Part shown: positions 33,068 to 46,300 of the stretch, piece after piece
How the letters are laid out: every line of letters starts with the position of its first letter
How positions within the stretch are numbered: the first letter of the stretch is position 1
NCBI GenBank assembly: GCA_015847255.1
Contig: JADLZK010008418.1
Coordinates: 124,001-188,000, forward strand
Length of the DNA stretch: 64,000 nucleotides
DNA from: Hyparrhenia diplandra
Lineage: Eukaryota; Streptophyta; Magnoliopsida; Poales; Poaceae
Direction: 5' to 3'
Translations under genes and position numbers: made by a program
Notes under the pieces: model-generated
What the model was told of the DNA's origin: nothing
Seen by the model: the letters and a program-made list of their open reading frames with translations, nothing else
Databases searched by the model: none

Positions 33068-36000
33068 ATGGCTTGCCGCAAATGCAAAACTGTCACTGGA
33101 GAGGCGCAAAGTTTTGGAGATTCAGCAGCAACCTTATCAGTTAAAAGCCCCCTTTGATTTATTACGTCTCCCATCTGTGATGTCAGTTTTCCTAGATGTA
33201 GGGTATATCATATATATTCATTTGTAACTCGCACTTTCCACTGATTGGTGATAGGTCTATTTTCCTTTGTAAAAGTGGCCGTGTTACTATATTGTGCATT
33301 CGCAGCAGATGTATAAGTTTGTGATTTTATTTCTCTAACAATGTGTCAAGGCACGATGGTATATGCTTAAATTTGCTGCTGGGACGCTCTGGCCCTGCTG
33401 TGCAGGGCTGGACGGCCCTCTGATATATCAAGCCGACCAATCTCGAGCTGCCATCGATCTGGTGAAGCTACCCTCGGTGCATGGAGCTGGAGCATGTCTG
33501 AGGAACTGAGAGGGGAGGGACAAAGAAATAATACTCTCACCAATCCAAATTATAAGATACATGGTTTTTGTTGCACACTAGACATACATCATGTCTAAGA
33601 TATATAATAAAAGTAATGTATCTAGAAAAGCTAAAACGTCAATGAAAGAGGTGGAAGGAGTAGGAAACTCAGCCATCACACAAATGAATCCAATGTGTGA
33701 CTGCTTAGATATACATCATGTCTAGTTCATTTGTGGCTTTCTTGGATCCCTAGTTTTACTACACATCGATGTCACAAAATACTGGCAACGAACCAAGAAA
33801 GCGGCACGGAATTGCAATGTACTGGTGTGGATGCTAACGAGAACCAAAGAAAGCGATCCATCCAATGATGGTACGGCATATATCTCAGTGTTAATCGTCA
33901 TCGATTCAATCATGCACATTTTCCATAGTGTTAATCGTCATCGATTCAATCATGCACATTTTCCATACATATGTCCTGTAATTTTATGCATCCGATATAG
34001 TATCATTTAGTCCAGGCTAACTCTGCAAGTTACTTTCATATAATCACAATGTTACACAGCTTACAGCAGGTTGTTCCAGCGTTTGCAATGTCGACATGAT
34101 CATTGTTGCCAAAGTCGTACGTTGATCGCTTGATTAGACCTAATTGGAGCTTCAATCAATCGATGACAGTTATATGTATTATTTTAAAGCACGTAAGAAT
34201 GGAAGTCAGACTATGGACGCTTGATAACGACGTAAAGCGAAGTCCGTATATATCCAGACCAGTCGCTTTAGGATTGAGAGATATAGGATACAGAATTCAG
34301 AAGATCGAATACTCAGCCAGCAGGCCAGCAGCTAGCTCTATGAACCTGTCTCCTTGTAGCAGCTGCTGCCTAGTGCGTTGTGTCTTGTGTGGCAGGACAC
34401 TAATAACAAGCTGGCTGACCGCGACCGCGGTGTGGATTGAGGAACCAACCCGGCCTCGCTCTCTCTGTTGCAAGTTGTGCGTGCAAAGACGAAGCTAGCT
34501 AGGCAGCCAAACCAAAAGCTCTCGACTTCTCGAGACTCGAGAGGGTCTGCCTTTGTTTTTCAACCAAAGACTAGTGCCAAATCTTCCAACAATTTCTTCT
34601 TATCACGTTTCATTTGCGTGTCAAGTATGGTCACCACACCATCACCATGCATGAATGCAGTCGTAAGCAGCCACCGTCACAGTAGACGAGATGTTGATAT
34701 TGCCCCAGCGCAGTCGATCGTAGCAGCCACTGTCACTGTTTCATCGACGATGACACGATCACACAGCAAAGCATTAATTGGTCATCACCCCCCCCCACAC
34801 ACACACACACTGTTATATATCACGATGACAGTGACGTGATACGTGTTAATGCACGATAGCTATCATCATCGATCGTCATTATCATCATCACGAAAGCGAT
34901 AACGCGAGACGTCAGTTCATGCATCGTCTGCAATGTCACATAGTACTCCTACTAGTGGCGGCGCGCGAAAGCATCCAAGTAACCCGAACAAGGAAGTTTT
35001 CATTTTGGTTCGTTCGGAGACAGAAACATACTCCTAATTTGTTTTATACTGCGCTAGATCCACCGTATGGCGTGCGCAGACAGATGGCGCTCTTGGCTTG
35101 AACAAAACAGCACATTAGTCGGTGTACAAGCCATCAGCTGAATAGCCCGCTACCCATTTACTGTACTTGTTTGGTGCGGCGGCTATTTTTTATTACTCAT
35201 GAGGGCTAGCCAGTGCTTACTGCTTGCAGTTGTAACATATTCTACACTCTATAGTTGAAAAGAAAGACGCGTTTAGGACAGCACACAGTCTCTAAAAGCG
35301 GAACTTTGATTTTTTTTTCTATAAAAAAATTATTAAAAAATTATATATGTATACTTTTATGAAAGTATTTTTTCAAGACAAATCTATTGATATGATTTTC
35401 ACATTTTTAAACTCAACGGCTTAAAAGTTATTCATAATTTATGTTCTCAATGTTTGACCCAAACCTTTTTCAAAACATCTTTTCGTTTCAACTATGGAGG
35501 AGTATGTATATATGGATATAAATCGACGACATTATTGATGGCGGCCATATATGTTTATGTGCTAGTAAGATACTGATCAGATTGTTGCTTTCACTTCATC
35601 CTCTCCTAAGTGCAAACAGTACAATCTAGGGCAGCCACCATATAATTATTAGTGTTCTATAGTATCAATCACGAAAGCAACAACCAAAATTAGGGGGAAG
35701 ACTGGATTGTCTGCATCGATCTACGTGACTACGTCCCTATCCTCCTACTCCCTTTAATAGAAAAAAAATACATGATTTTAAAGATATATTGATTGTCGAA
35801 CTATAACCAACAGCGATTGTCATGAATGGAGTCGTATTTGAGAGCTCAGGCTGGTAGGCTCAAAATTAAGCTAATTTGGTAAAATTTAGGGTAGCTATAG
35901 CGGATATGATAGCTAGAATTATTGCTCTGGCTTGTTTGGTTGTCTTCCAATTCTTGCCAAAACTAAAATCATGGCATGGCAAACTTTGTAGTTATCAATT

Positions 36001-36904
36001 GGTTCATTGCTAAAGAATTGGCACCACTAATTGTTGTAGCCAAAGTTTTGGCATGCCTTTAGAGAGTTCTTAAACTACATAAAAGAAGAAATTGGTAAGC
36101 CTTGATTTGGTAGTGTCAACCAAATGCATACCTATGTCTTTTACACAACTTTCGCAAGCATTAAGTTGACGGACCTGATTGGTTGGCTACCAATTTTTGC
36201 CCAACCAAAACCATGGCATGCCACTCCGACACAAGCCACTACAACACAATCAACATGCCAAAACTCGGTTAACATCAATCCACGTATGTCCGAATGGATT
36301 AAGGTGTAATTTAATTAAAGTTTCACATCAATCCACTCCAACCACCAAGCATGTTTACTATACCATACATAGTATATATGTTCTAATGCACGAATTGTTT
36401 GACTCTTTTATCAAACTACGGTTCCACCGTTTACGATACAAAAGATATTTAGAGCAAGTATTATGGCAGTAAAGCTTTTGTTAAATCTTGACGCGTGGAG
36501 GAGAGAAGGGAGAGAGAGAAAGAGAGCTCAGAATTTTACGCCGCCTTGGACATAAGAACCAATAAACTATGTGAGATAGACGTGTGGATCCGCACTAATT
36601 GAAAAAAAGAAGTTGTATGGGTGGTGAGAGACCGGAGGGCCCGTAAAGAACCTAACCACGAATTGTTTGACTCTTTTTGGCTGCATTATAATACTTGCTC
36701 TTACAGTCTTACTACTTCCAACTGTTGATCTACTACTTCCAACTGATCTCCTTTCGGCGAAATTTCGGCGGTACCAAAAGAAGGACCGCATCTTGGACGT
36801 ATGGTGAAATGTCCAGCTGGCTAACTCAAACAAAATGATGGCAGTATTGACCAACCTCCTGGCGGACGAAGCGACTGACATGTCCCACACCGGTCATATA
36901 TATA
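33068..36904. other. Gene-poor spacer downstream of HLB1
   Basis: The left part (to about 33400) is probably the HLB1 3' untranslated region. The rest has no supported gene. It contains MITE-like debris: AT-rich segments near 33540-33720 and 35290-35520, and a repeated TTGGC/CATGGCATGCC-rich segment at 35870-36260 that looks like a degraded DNA transposon. A CA microsatellite lies at about 34790-34811 after a C-run. Confidence 0.45.
33887..33966. repeat. Perfect 40-bp tandem duplication
   Basis: The unit runs from AGTGTTAATCGTCATCGATT to ATTTTCCAT and occurs twice back to back (33887-33926 and 33927-33966) with no differences. It is therefore recent, or an assembly artefact. Confidence 0.9.
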
Positions 36905-36934
36905 CTAGGTCGGGGGGCGCGCTTCGCTGCGCCC
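36905..36934 (-). mobile_element. Second Helitron 3' terminus
   Basis: Read on the minus strand, a GC-rich hairpin (GGGCGC stem pairing 36934-36929 with 36920-36915) is followed by about 10 bases ending in CTAG at 36908-36905, then T. The plus strand shows A|CTAG. This matches Helitron 3' structure, with the element extending to higher coordinates. The 5' end was not found. Confidence 0.6.
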
Positions 36935-37116
36935 GTAGGACTGCACGTGTGATCACGATATACTTGGACTGAACTGAAAGTATGGAGCCTAAACATACTA
37001 ACAGATTGGACTGTTTATGTCATGTATGTATTTCTCAAAAATAAAGATGTTTGATAGGTACAGCAAAAAAATTGAAACCGTATTCTGGTTCTACTTTAGA
37101 GCGAGTCTGCAACTAT

Positions 37117-37781
37117 GGCTTCGGGGAGTCCATCTGCATGATTAGTTGATTACCCACCTCCATGCTGTCTGCAAGCACCATAGGAGCAAATGATTATTTT
37201 ATCCTACAGAGATGGTTCCAGTATCCCTAAATCAGTAAGAGTAGTATGAATGAAAAATTCAGCAACTAAGGTTTGGACATGTTCAACGGAGGCCTCCCCG
37301 GCGCCGGTGCGTAGTGGAGTTCTAGAGCGGGTAGATAATGTAAAGAGAGGTAGAGGTCGACCTAGACCGACTTGGGGCCGAGGCGGTTAAGCGAGACCTT
37401 AAGGAGTGGAATATCTCCAAGGATTTAGCTTTTGGACGGGAGCGCTTGGAGGCTAGCTATTAACGTGCACGAACCATGACTTTGCTTCCTTTTCTATCTA
37501 CCCTATCTTTATCCTTACGTCTTGTGCCTTTCTAACGTTCTTTTGTACTGTTTCATATGGGTTTCATCTCTAGCCTACCCCAACTAGCTTGGGACTAAAA
37601 GGCTATGTTGTTGTTGTTGTTGTTGTTGTTGTAAGGCTTGGAGGAGTCCATCTGCATGATTAGTTGATTACCCACCTCCATGCTGCCTGCAAGCACCATA
37701 GGAGCAAATGATTATTTTTATCCTACAGAGATGGTTCCAGTATCCCTAAATCAGTAAGAGTAATCTGAATGAAAAATTCAG
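37117..37781. repeat. Direct repeats of about 146 bp flanking a LINE insert
   Basis: Copy A (37117-37262) and copy B (about 37635-37781) are nearly identical. Both run from GGCTTCGGGGAGTCC / GGCTTGGAGGAGTCC through TGATTAGTTGATTACCCACC to GAAAAATTCAG, with only a few substitutions and one or two single-base indels. Between them lies only the LINE tail. This could be an unusually long target-site duplication. Confidence 0.9.
37263..37634 (+). mobile_element. 5'-truncated LINE 3' end with (TTG)n tail
   Basis: The plus strand retains the degraded C-terminus of a non-LTR reverse-transcriptase protein: GRGRPRPTWGRGG, then after a frame change KRDLKEWNISKDLAF. The end carries the typical grass LINE tail CAACTAGCTTGGGACTAAAAG followed by GCTATG and a TTG microsatellite (about 37606-37632). 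It is about 370 bp long, not autonomous and not expressed as a gene. Confidence 0.8.
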
Positions 37782-40750
37782 ATCACAAAAGTTGTTTAGC
37801 GCAAAGGATGAATCTTAAGTATGATAACAAAACATTTTGTTCTGATCTGAAGTATGCGGCACATGCAGACTTCAAACTTTAGGAATTGAAATCAAACTGA
37901 GTATAAACAAAAGGAATTCATGAAACAAAGCAAGTACTCAAGTGGGTTCGAGTCTGAGATTATCTCATCGAAGCTTTTTCGGCCATGGAAGGAAAAAATA
38001 CAATTCAGGACAGAAAAATGAGTCAACCAATAGGAAAGCAAAAACAAACATGGCATCAACACAAACACACCAACAATTATCAAAGCAGTATAAGATCTCT
38101 GTGAAAACCAATCAATAAAGATGTATACACAAAATAAGAACTACAAATATGCCAATACATACCATATTCCATAGAGGGCAAAACACTACCAATTAACGTG
38201 ACACAGATATGAACACTATCATAAGAAAATAATAGCCCACAGATATTGGAACGCTTCCATTGGTCGATTCAAAAGAGAAAAAAAACATACCTAACCCATA
38301 TCTGTTGGTCCGAAAGCACCTGTCCCTCATGGTCCCAGCTGATAGGTATAAGGGAATATCATTGCAATGGCATTTTTGAATTAGTGTCCTAACTCCTTGT
38401 TACCAGAGTAGTTTTAGAGGCATCCTTAGTTTATCCCAAAGTATGACTCTAGCTAGCTGAATCACTGAAAAGAATGAGCGATTTGTTAGTGAAGGCAAGG
38501 ATTGAAACAGTTTCTAAACCGCATACCTTATAATCACTAATCAGGATCATGCAGCATTATATTTTGAAAGAACTTGCAAATACAAATAGAGACAAAGCAG
38601 TTTCAGTCTCAACCTAGTAAGCTAGCTCAGCATCAAGTTTAATTACTCAAGCTCAATAAGAGAATAACATCAATTGACATACACGAAGCATCTATGCTGG
38701 TGGCTTGCAGTGTGATAGAGGATTGATTTGTAGTATCAAGTAATAGGAGTTTAGTAAATATATGCAACTGACCTCTGCAATGCCAACAGATCAATAGAAT
38801 AGATGCAAAATATTACTACTATAGGTCTAAGCTAGGCAGGTAGGAACGAAAGAATTGTGACTTTAATCTTGTTTAGCAAATTTATGGGAGAACTACAGTA
38901 CCTTTGACCTGATATGCAATATGGATCCTTTCCCACGATCAGAGAGCATCATCGATGCTGATGCGAGTTTGACTGGAGCAGCTACTATTTGTCTTCCTGT
39001 TACACCAAAGAGAGCCGGTTTGACAACCTGAGGCTGTACTGGCAGTGCCAGGCATGAGATCAGTGGGAAGAACAAAGTCTGGTACCTGCAGACTGTATTG
39101 GTGTAATTAGAAAGAAGCACAATCCTGCTGCTGTGCTGCAGGTTCTATGACTAATAGTGTCACTACCTGATGTATCTTTCTTGGCTAAATAAAACAATAA
39201 AGAACGTGCTTGAATTTATTTTTTTTTTTTCTTAATTTTGGCAATGAATGTATATATAGCTGCATCAATTTTTCCTATAGATATAAATGAACAATAATGC
39301 CGTGAAGAACAACAATTGCACCAAAATGGTAAACTGCATAATGTAACTGCATAGATGGCAATTAACAAAAAAAAAATCATATTTTAACCATATACACTTG
39401 TTATAACTAAGTAGTATTACCTATGGGAGTGGTCCTAAGAAATAAAAGGAGAATGGTAATAGATTCATAGGCACATCAGTTCCAAAATCAGTTATGTCAA
39501 TGCCATGTGACCAACACAAAACGAACCAAGGGCAAATTGTGTCATGCTGGTTCTCAAGGAGTCCATACCACCTTGCTGTGATGTCGGTACGACAACCTAT
39601 GTAAAGAGAAGGCATCAAATCGTCTCCTGTATTGACACAATCTAACAGGTTCTGTGTATTTTTTAACAGATACTGTAACTAAAGTATGGAAGAATATTGT
39701 TGCTAACATTGCAAACCATAAGATCTGCCATACCATAGGATCTTAATAGGCAATGTGGTGTATCTAGGAAGAACAGTTGTTGCCATCCTAATTTGTGCTG
39801 AAACAAAGAAAAAGAAACATCACTCGAGGTTAGACCATGGCAGGTTGAAAGCACCAAGAAGCTAATTAATCTGAGGAAGAAAGATAGAATGGAAGCAGAG
39901 CACATGGGCATCATTGAAGCACTACACAACCACCATGTCGTTTTAGCTAGGGTAAAATTTGTGCATGGCATGAAGACCATAGGGGAAAAATCTGAACTCC
40001 CTTTTGTCCTTGCAGGAGGATGCATTCGATGAATGAAATACTGCCATCTCTGTTTGAAAAGTTTGGTGAGCAGAAAAAAAAAAGCGTTAGAAACTGAATG
40101 AAAAATCAAATCACGAAATACTTTAGGAAGGGAAGGATGAACCTTAGAAAGGCCAAGAGGATTATCTTACCAAGTCTGATGCAGCCTTGGCCACGTTCTA
40201 AGATCCAAACAGCTTCCCGTCGCTGGAGGAGAGGGAGGAAGGCAGCGACGTGGTACTTCGAGGTGAGCCAAGCAACCACGACGTGACGGAGGCACCGAGC
40301 AAAAAGGAGGGCAGCGAGCTCAGCAGGGAGAGGAAGAGGAGCCCAGGCGCCGCATCCACGCACGGCATGAGCACAGAGGAGGAGGCGGAGGCGGCGAGGC
40401 GCGTAGGCGGATTTCTTTTGGGGCATCGATGGGTAGCGGCCGGACGCAGCATCTGCGAGCATTGTGGCCAGGGGAGAAAAAGAGGAGGCGGCGGGCGGGA
40501 GCTCCCGCAACCAGGGCGGCGCTCAGCACCACGGCGCGCCGGGGGGACCGGCTGCCGCCGGTGCGCCGCGCCGTGGGGTGCCCAGCCAGATTTGGAGGGA
40601 CGGAGAGAAAGATGGGGAGAGGACGGCGGCGGAGGACCGCGGAGGCGGCGAGGCGAGGCGATGCATTTTTTTCTTCGTGATGATGAGTGCGTGCGGACCT
40701 AACTGGAGGAGGCGGAACTGAGGCCGGCACAAGCACGAGCGCACGTGGCG
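37782..40750. other. Unresolved region with splice-like signals on the minus strand
   Basis: No protein family recognised. Minus-strand segments with good-looking borders occur at 40191-40165 (donor GTAAGATA), about 40070-39801, 39790-39421 and 39085-38898 (acceptor CTGCAG, donor GTACTG). One frame includes WYGLLENQHDTICPWFVLCW followed by SHGIDITDFG. The frames do not join without stops, so this may be a decayed gene, a non-coding transcript or gene fragments carried by the Helitron whose end is at 36905. The GC-rich block 40200-40740 would be the first exon/promoter side. Confidence 0.3.
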
Positions 40751-43312
40751 GGGATGGACTGGTGCACAGTATGCTACAGTAAATAGAGGGTCTCTCCGTG
40801 CGCGGAAGCTAGGCGCTATATGGAGTTGTATATTTTCATTCATTTCACGCAACGTACAAAACTCCATTCAAGGATGTGCGTTCAAATAAAAAAAGGAAAA
40901 GGAGCACGGCCTCCATAGTTTTTGTACAAAACTCTTGTTATGCTGTGCTGTGCAAAAGGATTTTCTGTGAACGAACCATACTCGTGTACTCATTTCACAT
41001 CCCCTTCGCTTCGACGATACGCATGTGTGAGTGTGATTCTGTTCCGATTTTTTCCCAGTACCTCCTCCGGATTCCACATCTGCCGTTGGATGAATACGCC
41101 CGCCCCCACATCTGCGGGTCAATCCCACCAACCAGCCAGCCCACTGGCCACCGGCCGGCCGGCTCCCTTCCGCACACCCCACGTAGCCAGCCTACGCAAT
41201 TATTCCCCGCACCCACGCAAAGGCCCGCACATGGGCGCGCTCCCCTCCACGGGAACAGGTTGGGAGGAGCCCATCGCCACCCGGGCGCGCGGCGCGAGCG
41301 ACCCCACGCCACACGGGCCCCGTCATCCCGGGGCCGCATGCTGCCCGCGCCACACCGCGACCGTCCGCGGGCACACGCCCAGTCCCAGCCGGGGCCCCGG
41401 GTCAGGGGCACGAGCGCGGTTCGGCAGCGGGGGCACCGCGACCACGCGGCACGCCGCGCCGCGCCGCGCCGAGCCACGAACGCGTCCCGCCTCGGAACGG
41501 ATGGCACGGATGGCTCCGTCCGTCCGGCTCGTGTTGGTTCGTTCGTACGCGCGTAGTACGTCCTCGACCGTGGTACACTGGTACCCGGTTGCCGCCCGCG
41601 CGCGGTTTATCTAGCCGCGGCCGGCCGGCCGTCCCGTCCGTCCGCTTGGCAGGTTGCAGGATCGCGGCGCCCGCGGGGCCGGGACTGCTGCTGCGCCTGC
41701 GCGTGCAGATTCTCTCTGGCCGATGGATGAGCGGCGCGGCCCGTGTCTGTCTCTGTTGTGTTGTGTTGACCCGGTGGATGGATGGCTACGTGTTGCCGCT
41801 GTACTTTTAAACAAACTGCTGCTGCTGGTCCTGTTGGGGTATAGTGTAGGTGATGTGTCTAGCAACCGTATTTCTGTAACTGGTTTTGTTTATTCTTTTG
41901 GAGAAATTGCGTAGAAAGCTGTTTTATTATACTACAATACGCTCCTGTTTGCTCACTGAAGTTGAAGTTGGAGTACCAAAATCCATAAAGAATGAACGAC
42001 TTCCTAGGAATCTTTTTTGAAAAAAAAAATATTGCGAGGTTCTCCTCAACAATGGTTACTTGCCACTCAAGAATTTTAGCTGTCTGTAAATGAAAATTTG
42101 AACTTTTTGGATGTGTGTGGAACGGGGTGGGGTGTTCAAGCTATAGGAAAGAAACTTACTCTCTCATTTTTTTATGACCGTTCAATTCATAATCACTATT
42201 TAACATACAATCGAGTTTGCGATGTCAAACCATTGAGGCCTTTTTTTTATGCTTATTTATAGTGCTCAAGTGACAGGACTTAGGGCGGTCCATCTCAAGA
42301 ACTGCTTTTGCATTGTAGCATGAGCCAATGAAGCCTAGAAAGTTCTCTTCACTAGCACACCCTAGCTCAATTCATTTTAGAAGGGACAGGAATCACTAAT
42401 AAGAAGGGCCATGTTACCTCCTTTATTCTAGATTTTAGCTCACTTTGTCTTTCTCTATGTTAAGCATGTCTAACTTTTTTTAAAAAAAAAAAAAAGATAA
42501 CATCATAGTTCAAATCAATACACTATCTACACTTATTAATGAAAAGGATTTTAATCTTACATATGTTGGTACATTTTTTACAAGATTAGTCTAAGTTAGA
42601 AAATTTTAATTTACAATAAAAAGCCAAAATGGTTATAAGAATGGAGGGAATACTTATCTATCTACAGTATCTCCCTTGCTTACAAGACACAGACCCTTTT
42701 TAACTGGACGAATACGGAGTAATATCTTTACTATAGAAAAAATAAAATAAAACATTCGCTTCCCAAATTGCCAACCAACGCTGACAAGTCGTACAACTGC
42801 TTCCCGCAGACAATCCCATCCTATGACCAGCCTCGGGAGGCGGAGATCTACCGGGCAGTCGGCGACACGCGCCTCCCTTGAAGTCACCGGCCACGTGCCC
42901 CGCTGCCAACGGGACCCAGCAGTTCATGGGCCCACTTGTCATTGTGCCATACTTTCCGTACCAGCACATCGCCGCAGGCCGGTCCCGCACCGCACCTCTC
43001 TTCCCTCGCCCCCGCCACGTCAGCGCCGAAATAATTAATTCCAGCCCTTTTACGACCTCGTTTCCCAAGCGTCCTTCCGTTTGCTATCTCCTCTTCTTCT
43101 CCCTCCCTCCCTCCCTCCTCCCCCTCTGCCCTCTCCCTCCTCTCCGTCCGTCTCTCTCTCACGCGCGACTGCGGCGAGACACTGGTCAACGCCCGGGTGG
43201 CAGGCGGCTCCGGTGTTGGGTCCTGAACCTAGCTCCGTCGGTTGCGCCGGAACAACGCGGCGGGCTGCTGCTGCTGCCGCTGCCGCCTCCGGCCCTCGGG
43301 GGTTGTTCCATC
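40751..43312. other. Spacer and promoter region upstream of the STE20-like kinase
   Basis: 41090-41700 is very GC-rich with overlapping open frames on both strands that have arginine/alanine/proline-rich shadow composition. I do not accept them as genes. 41900-42700 is AT-rich and includes a MITE. The last about 300 bp is CT-rich (CTCCCTCC repeats) and is likely the leader of the kinase gene. Confidence 0.45.
42417..42650. mobile_element. Stowaway-like MITE (234 bp)
   Basis: The left end CCTCCTTTATTCTAGATTTT and the right end AATGGTTATAAGAATGGAGGGAA are imperfectly inverted. TA lies on both sides (42415-42416 and 42651-42652). AT-rich body with no open frame. Termini and TA duplication fit Tc1/mariner-derived Stowaway elements. 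Confidence 0.65.
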
Positions 43313-46300
43313 ATGGGGAGGAACGGTAGCGTGAAGCGCGGCGCGTCTTCGGGCGCCGCAGCGGGGTGCTGCCGCGGGCCCGCCGTCCTTCTCTTGTGAA
43401 TCCAGCCGACTACCGGTTGATGGAGGGAGGTGGGGTACGGCGCGCACGCCGTCGTGTACCGCGCGATCTTCCTGCCGACCAACGGTGTCGTGGCCGTCAA
43501 GTGCCTGGATCTCGATCAGCTCAATAACAACATCGTGAGCTCCTGTCACACACCTTCTCCCTCGTGTAATTCGCTGGGTTTTTCCTCCAGCGGGTGCCAC
43601 CACCTGCTGTTTGATTTGATCTAGCGAGCGAGAGATCCGTTGGTTGATTGCAGTGGATTTTATTTACTGTTGATTTGGTGGCATGGAAATCGGAGCTGAA
43701 TTTTGATCCGTGTAACGGCTTACTAGATCAATTCGGACCTTGCTTTGACAATCAAGTAGATACAGCATCGCATTTACTTGGTCTGTCTGCTAATAGTCGT
43801 TGCTTAGTCTAAGGCTCGGTTGAAAAGACATGTACCTGCATTTTAGCTTTTTGGGGGCATGTTTTTCATGCTATATTGTGGGCGTGGGCGGTTGAGATGG
43901 AGAGTTCAGATATTTTCTCGGGAGCGGTTTACTTAGTTTTCTTGTCACGTCGGTAGTTTTCAACTAAAAACTGCTAAAAGTTCCATGCCAGTTTAGCAGT
44001 CCAATAGATACACCACAGAGAACTTGCAGTTTTTCTTGATAATTTTTTTTTGATAAATAATCGTTATATTTTTGAAGAGGTGATTTGCCATCTGTTCTTT
44101 TATCATTCTACTGATTGTCTCTTTAATTAATTTCTGGTATTTTATATTGCACATGACATCATTTTCTGCACTGCACATTGGACTCAGGCAAATTTAAGAC
44201 ATTTGGACAGTGATTCTATTATCTTTTGACCGTGTACATCTTATTGATATGATGACCTGTCCATGATAAGCTAGCATGATATTGTTTAAGCACTAGCTTT
44301 CTAGTTTTCTTCCATCCAAAGCTTTCATATTTTGGGTTGGTAGCAGATGACATTGGTTCAACTCATCCTAAACAGTGTACATTTGGGGCTTAATACACGC
44401 CACTTAACATAATTTCAAAATCCAAAACTTGTAAACTGCCTGTCTAAGAGCACCTTATTATGCTGCCCCGTTCTATTTTTAGCTATTAGTTCACTGGAAT
44501 ATTAGATGGACTTGTTTCTTTTACTAATACTGACTGCTTTCTTCTCAACACTCCATTCACTCGTGGGCTGGCAGGCAACAGCTCCTTCCCCAATGGAAGC
44601 CAGTCACTAAATGGTCACACGCAGATCATTATCTGCCAATAATGCGTCAAAATTCTCCTTGTTATCCACCTTTTGTGGTTGTTGCTATTCATATTCATCT
44701 CTAGCAACTTGTGGTAGTTCATTGTTGGCATTTTTGCATTTGCTTTTGAAACTTCCGCTGTGGTAATGTAATTGTAACATAGCTTTGAAATGGCATCCTC
44801 ACTGCCCTCTAATCCACTGTAAGGCCTTGTTTGGTTCCTTTAGGACTAGTGACTAAATTTTAATCCCATTTAGTCCCTAAGGGGTGTTTGGTTCTAGGGA
44901 CTAGGGACTAGAGACTAATAGGGACTAAAAATTAGTCACTAGTCCCTCCCAAGAGTCTATTGGACTAGGGACTAAATGAGACTAAAAATTAGTTCCTAGT
45001 CCTCTTGTTTGGTAATTTAGGGACTAAATGGGACTAAAATTTAGTCCCTAGTCCCAAAAGAACCAAACAGGCCCTAAGTTTTGGAATGCCAAAGTTGTGA
45101 AAACTTTTCTAAGGCTGAATGGGTGACATATCTTCACTGCTTGGTGTCAATTGACTCTTTCTTTTTCCTTATGAAATGCATACATGAATTTTGTTCTTAC
45201 CATTTTCACATTGTTTGTAGGATGAAATACAAAGGGAGGCTCAAATAATGAGCTTGATAGATCATCCTAATGTCATCAGGGCTTACTGCTCATTTGTTGT
45301 GGAGCACAGCCTTTGGGTGATAATGCCATTCATGACAGAGGGTTCTTGTTTACACTTAATGAAGATCTCATACCAGGAAGGTTTTGATGAGCCGGTCATT
45401 GGCTCCATTCTAAAGGAAACTCTTAAGGCTCTGGATTACCTTCACCGGCAGGGTCAAATACATCGTGATGTCAAGGTTAGCAATTAGCATTAGCAGAATA
45501 TTTTGGGTAGAAACTGTTGTCATTCGTTGTATTTATTAGTCATTGTTGTTTATTTTGCTCGATTCTGCACTGTACAGGCTGGTAATATCCTTATCGATAG
45601 TGCTGGGATAGTGAAGCTTGGAGACTTTGGTGTTTCTGCTTGTATGTTTGATAGAGGTGATAGGCAAAGGTCTAGGAATACATTTGTAGGAACACCATGC
45701 TGGTAACTTCTTAACCAATTTTCTTTAAATATTTGTATATTTGTATAACTAGATCAGTTGTTTTACATGTTTTATTTTTTTGTTTTGAATTTTCTATGTA
45801 GGATGGCTCCAGAAGTTCTCCAACCTGGCACTGGATATAATTTCAAGTATGTTAACTGTGTATATATCTGTAATTTATTTCCACGTAAGACATGCCAGGA
45901 TTTATCCTAGAAGTTGAAATTGATGCCTTAAGATCATACTTCTCTGTGGGTTGCTTTATATATGGCATTCCTCTTGCATCTAAACAGATTTTGCATTATT
46001 TTTTCATGGCTGTTTGTTTGGCCTTTTATATGTCGATTGGCAGACAGTATGAATTCACACACATTCTCATTTTTGCACAGGGCTGACATATGGTCATTTG
46101 GAATCACTGCTCTTGAACTAGCACATGGCCATGCTCCATTTTCGAAATACCCCCTATGAAGGTAATGCTTCAGCATGCGCATTTGGTTCTTATTTTTTTA
46201 TTGTTGCACTAATAGCTGTTGCAATAAATATTCCAAATACCCCCGCAACATGTAGCAAATTGCAGTAAGTCTTCAAATATTACCACCTACCTGTTAACCC

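Noticed and set aside
34787..34811. C-run plus CA repeat as a structured element
   Set aside because: Simple microsatellite with no flanking gene signal.
40876..41614. Long overlapping open frames (about 170-230 codons) on both strands
   Set aside because: They lie in very GC-rich DNA where stops are rare. Composition is Arg/Ala/Pro/His shadow-like, no domain is recognisable, and there are competing frames on both strands.
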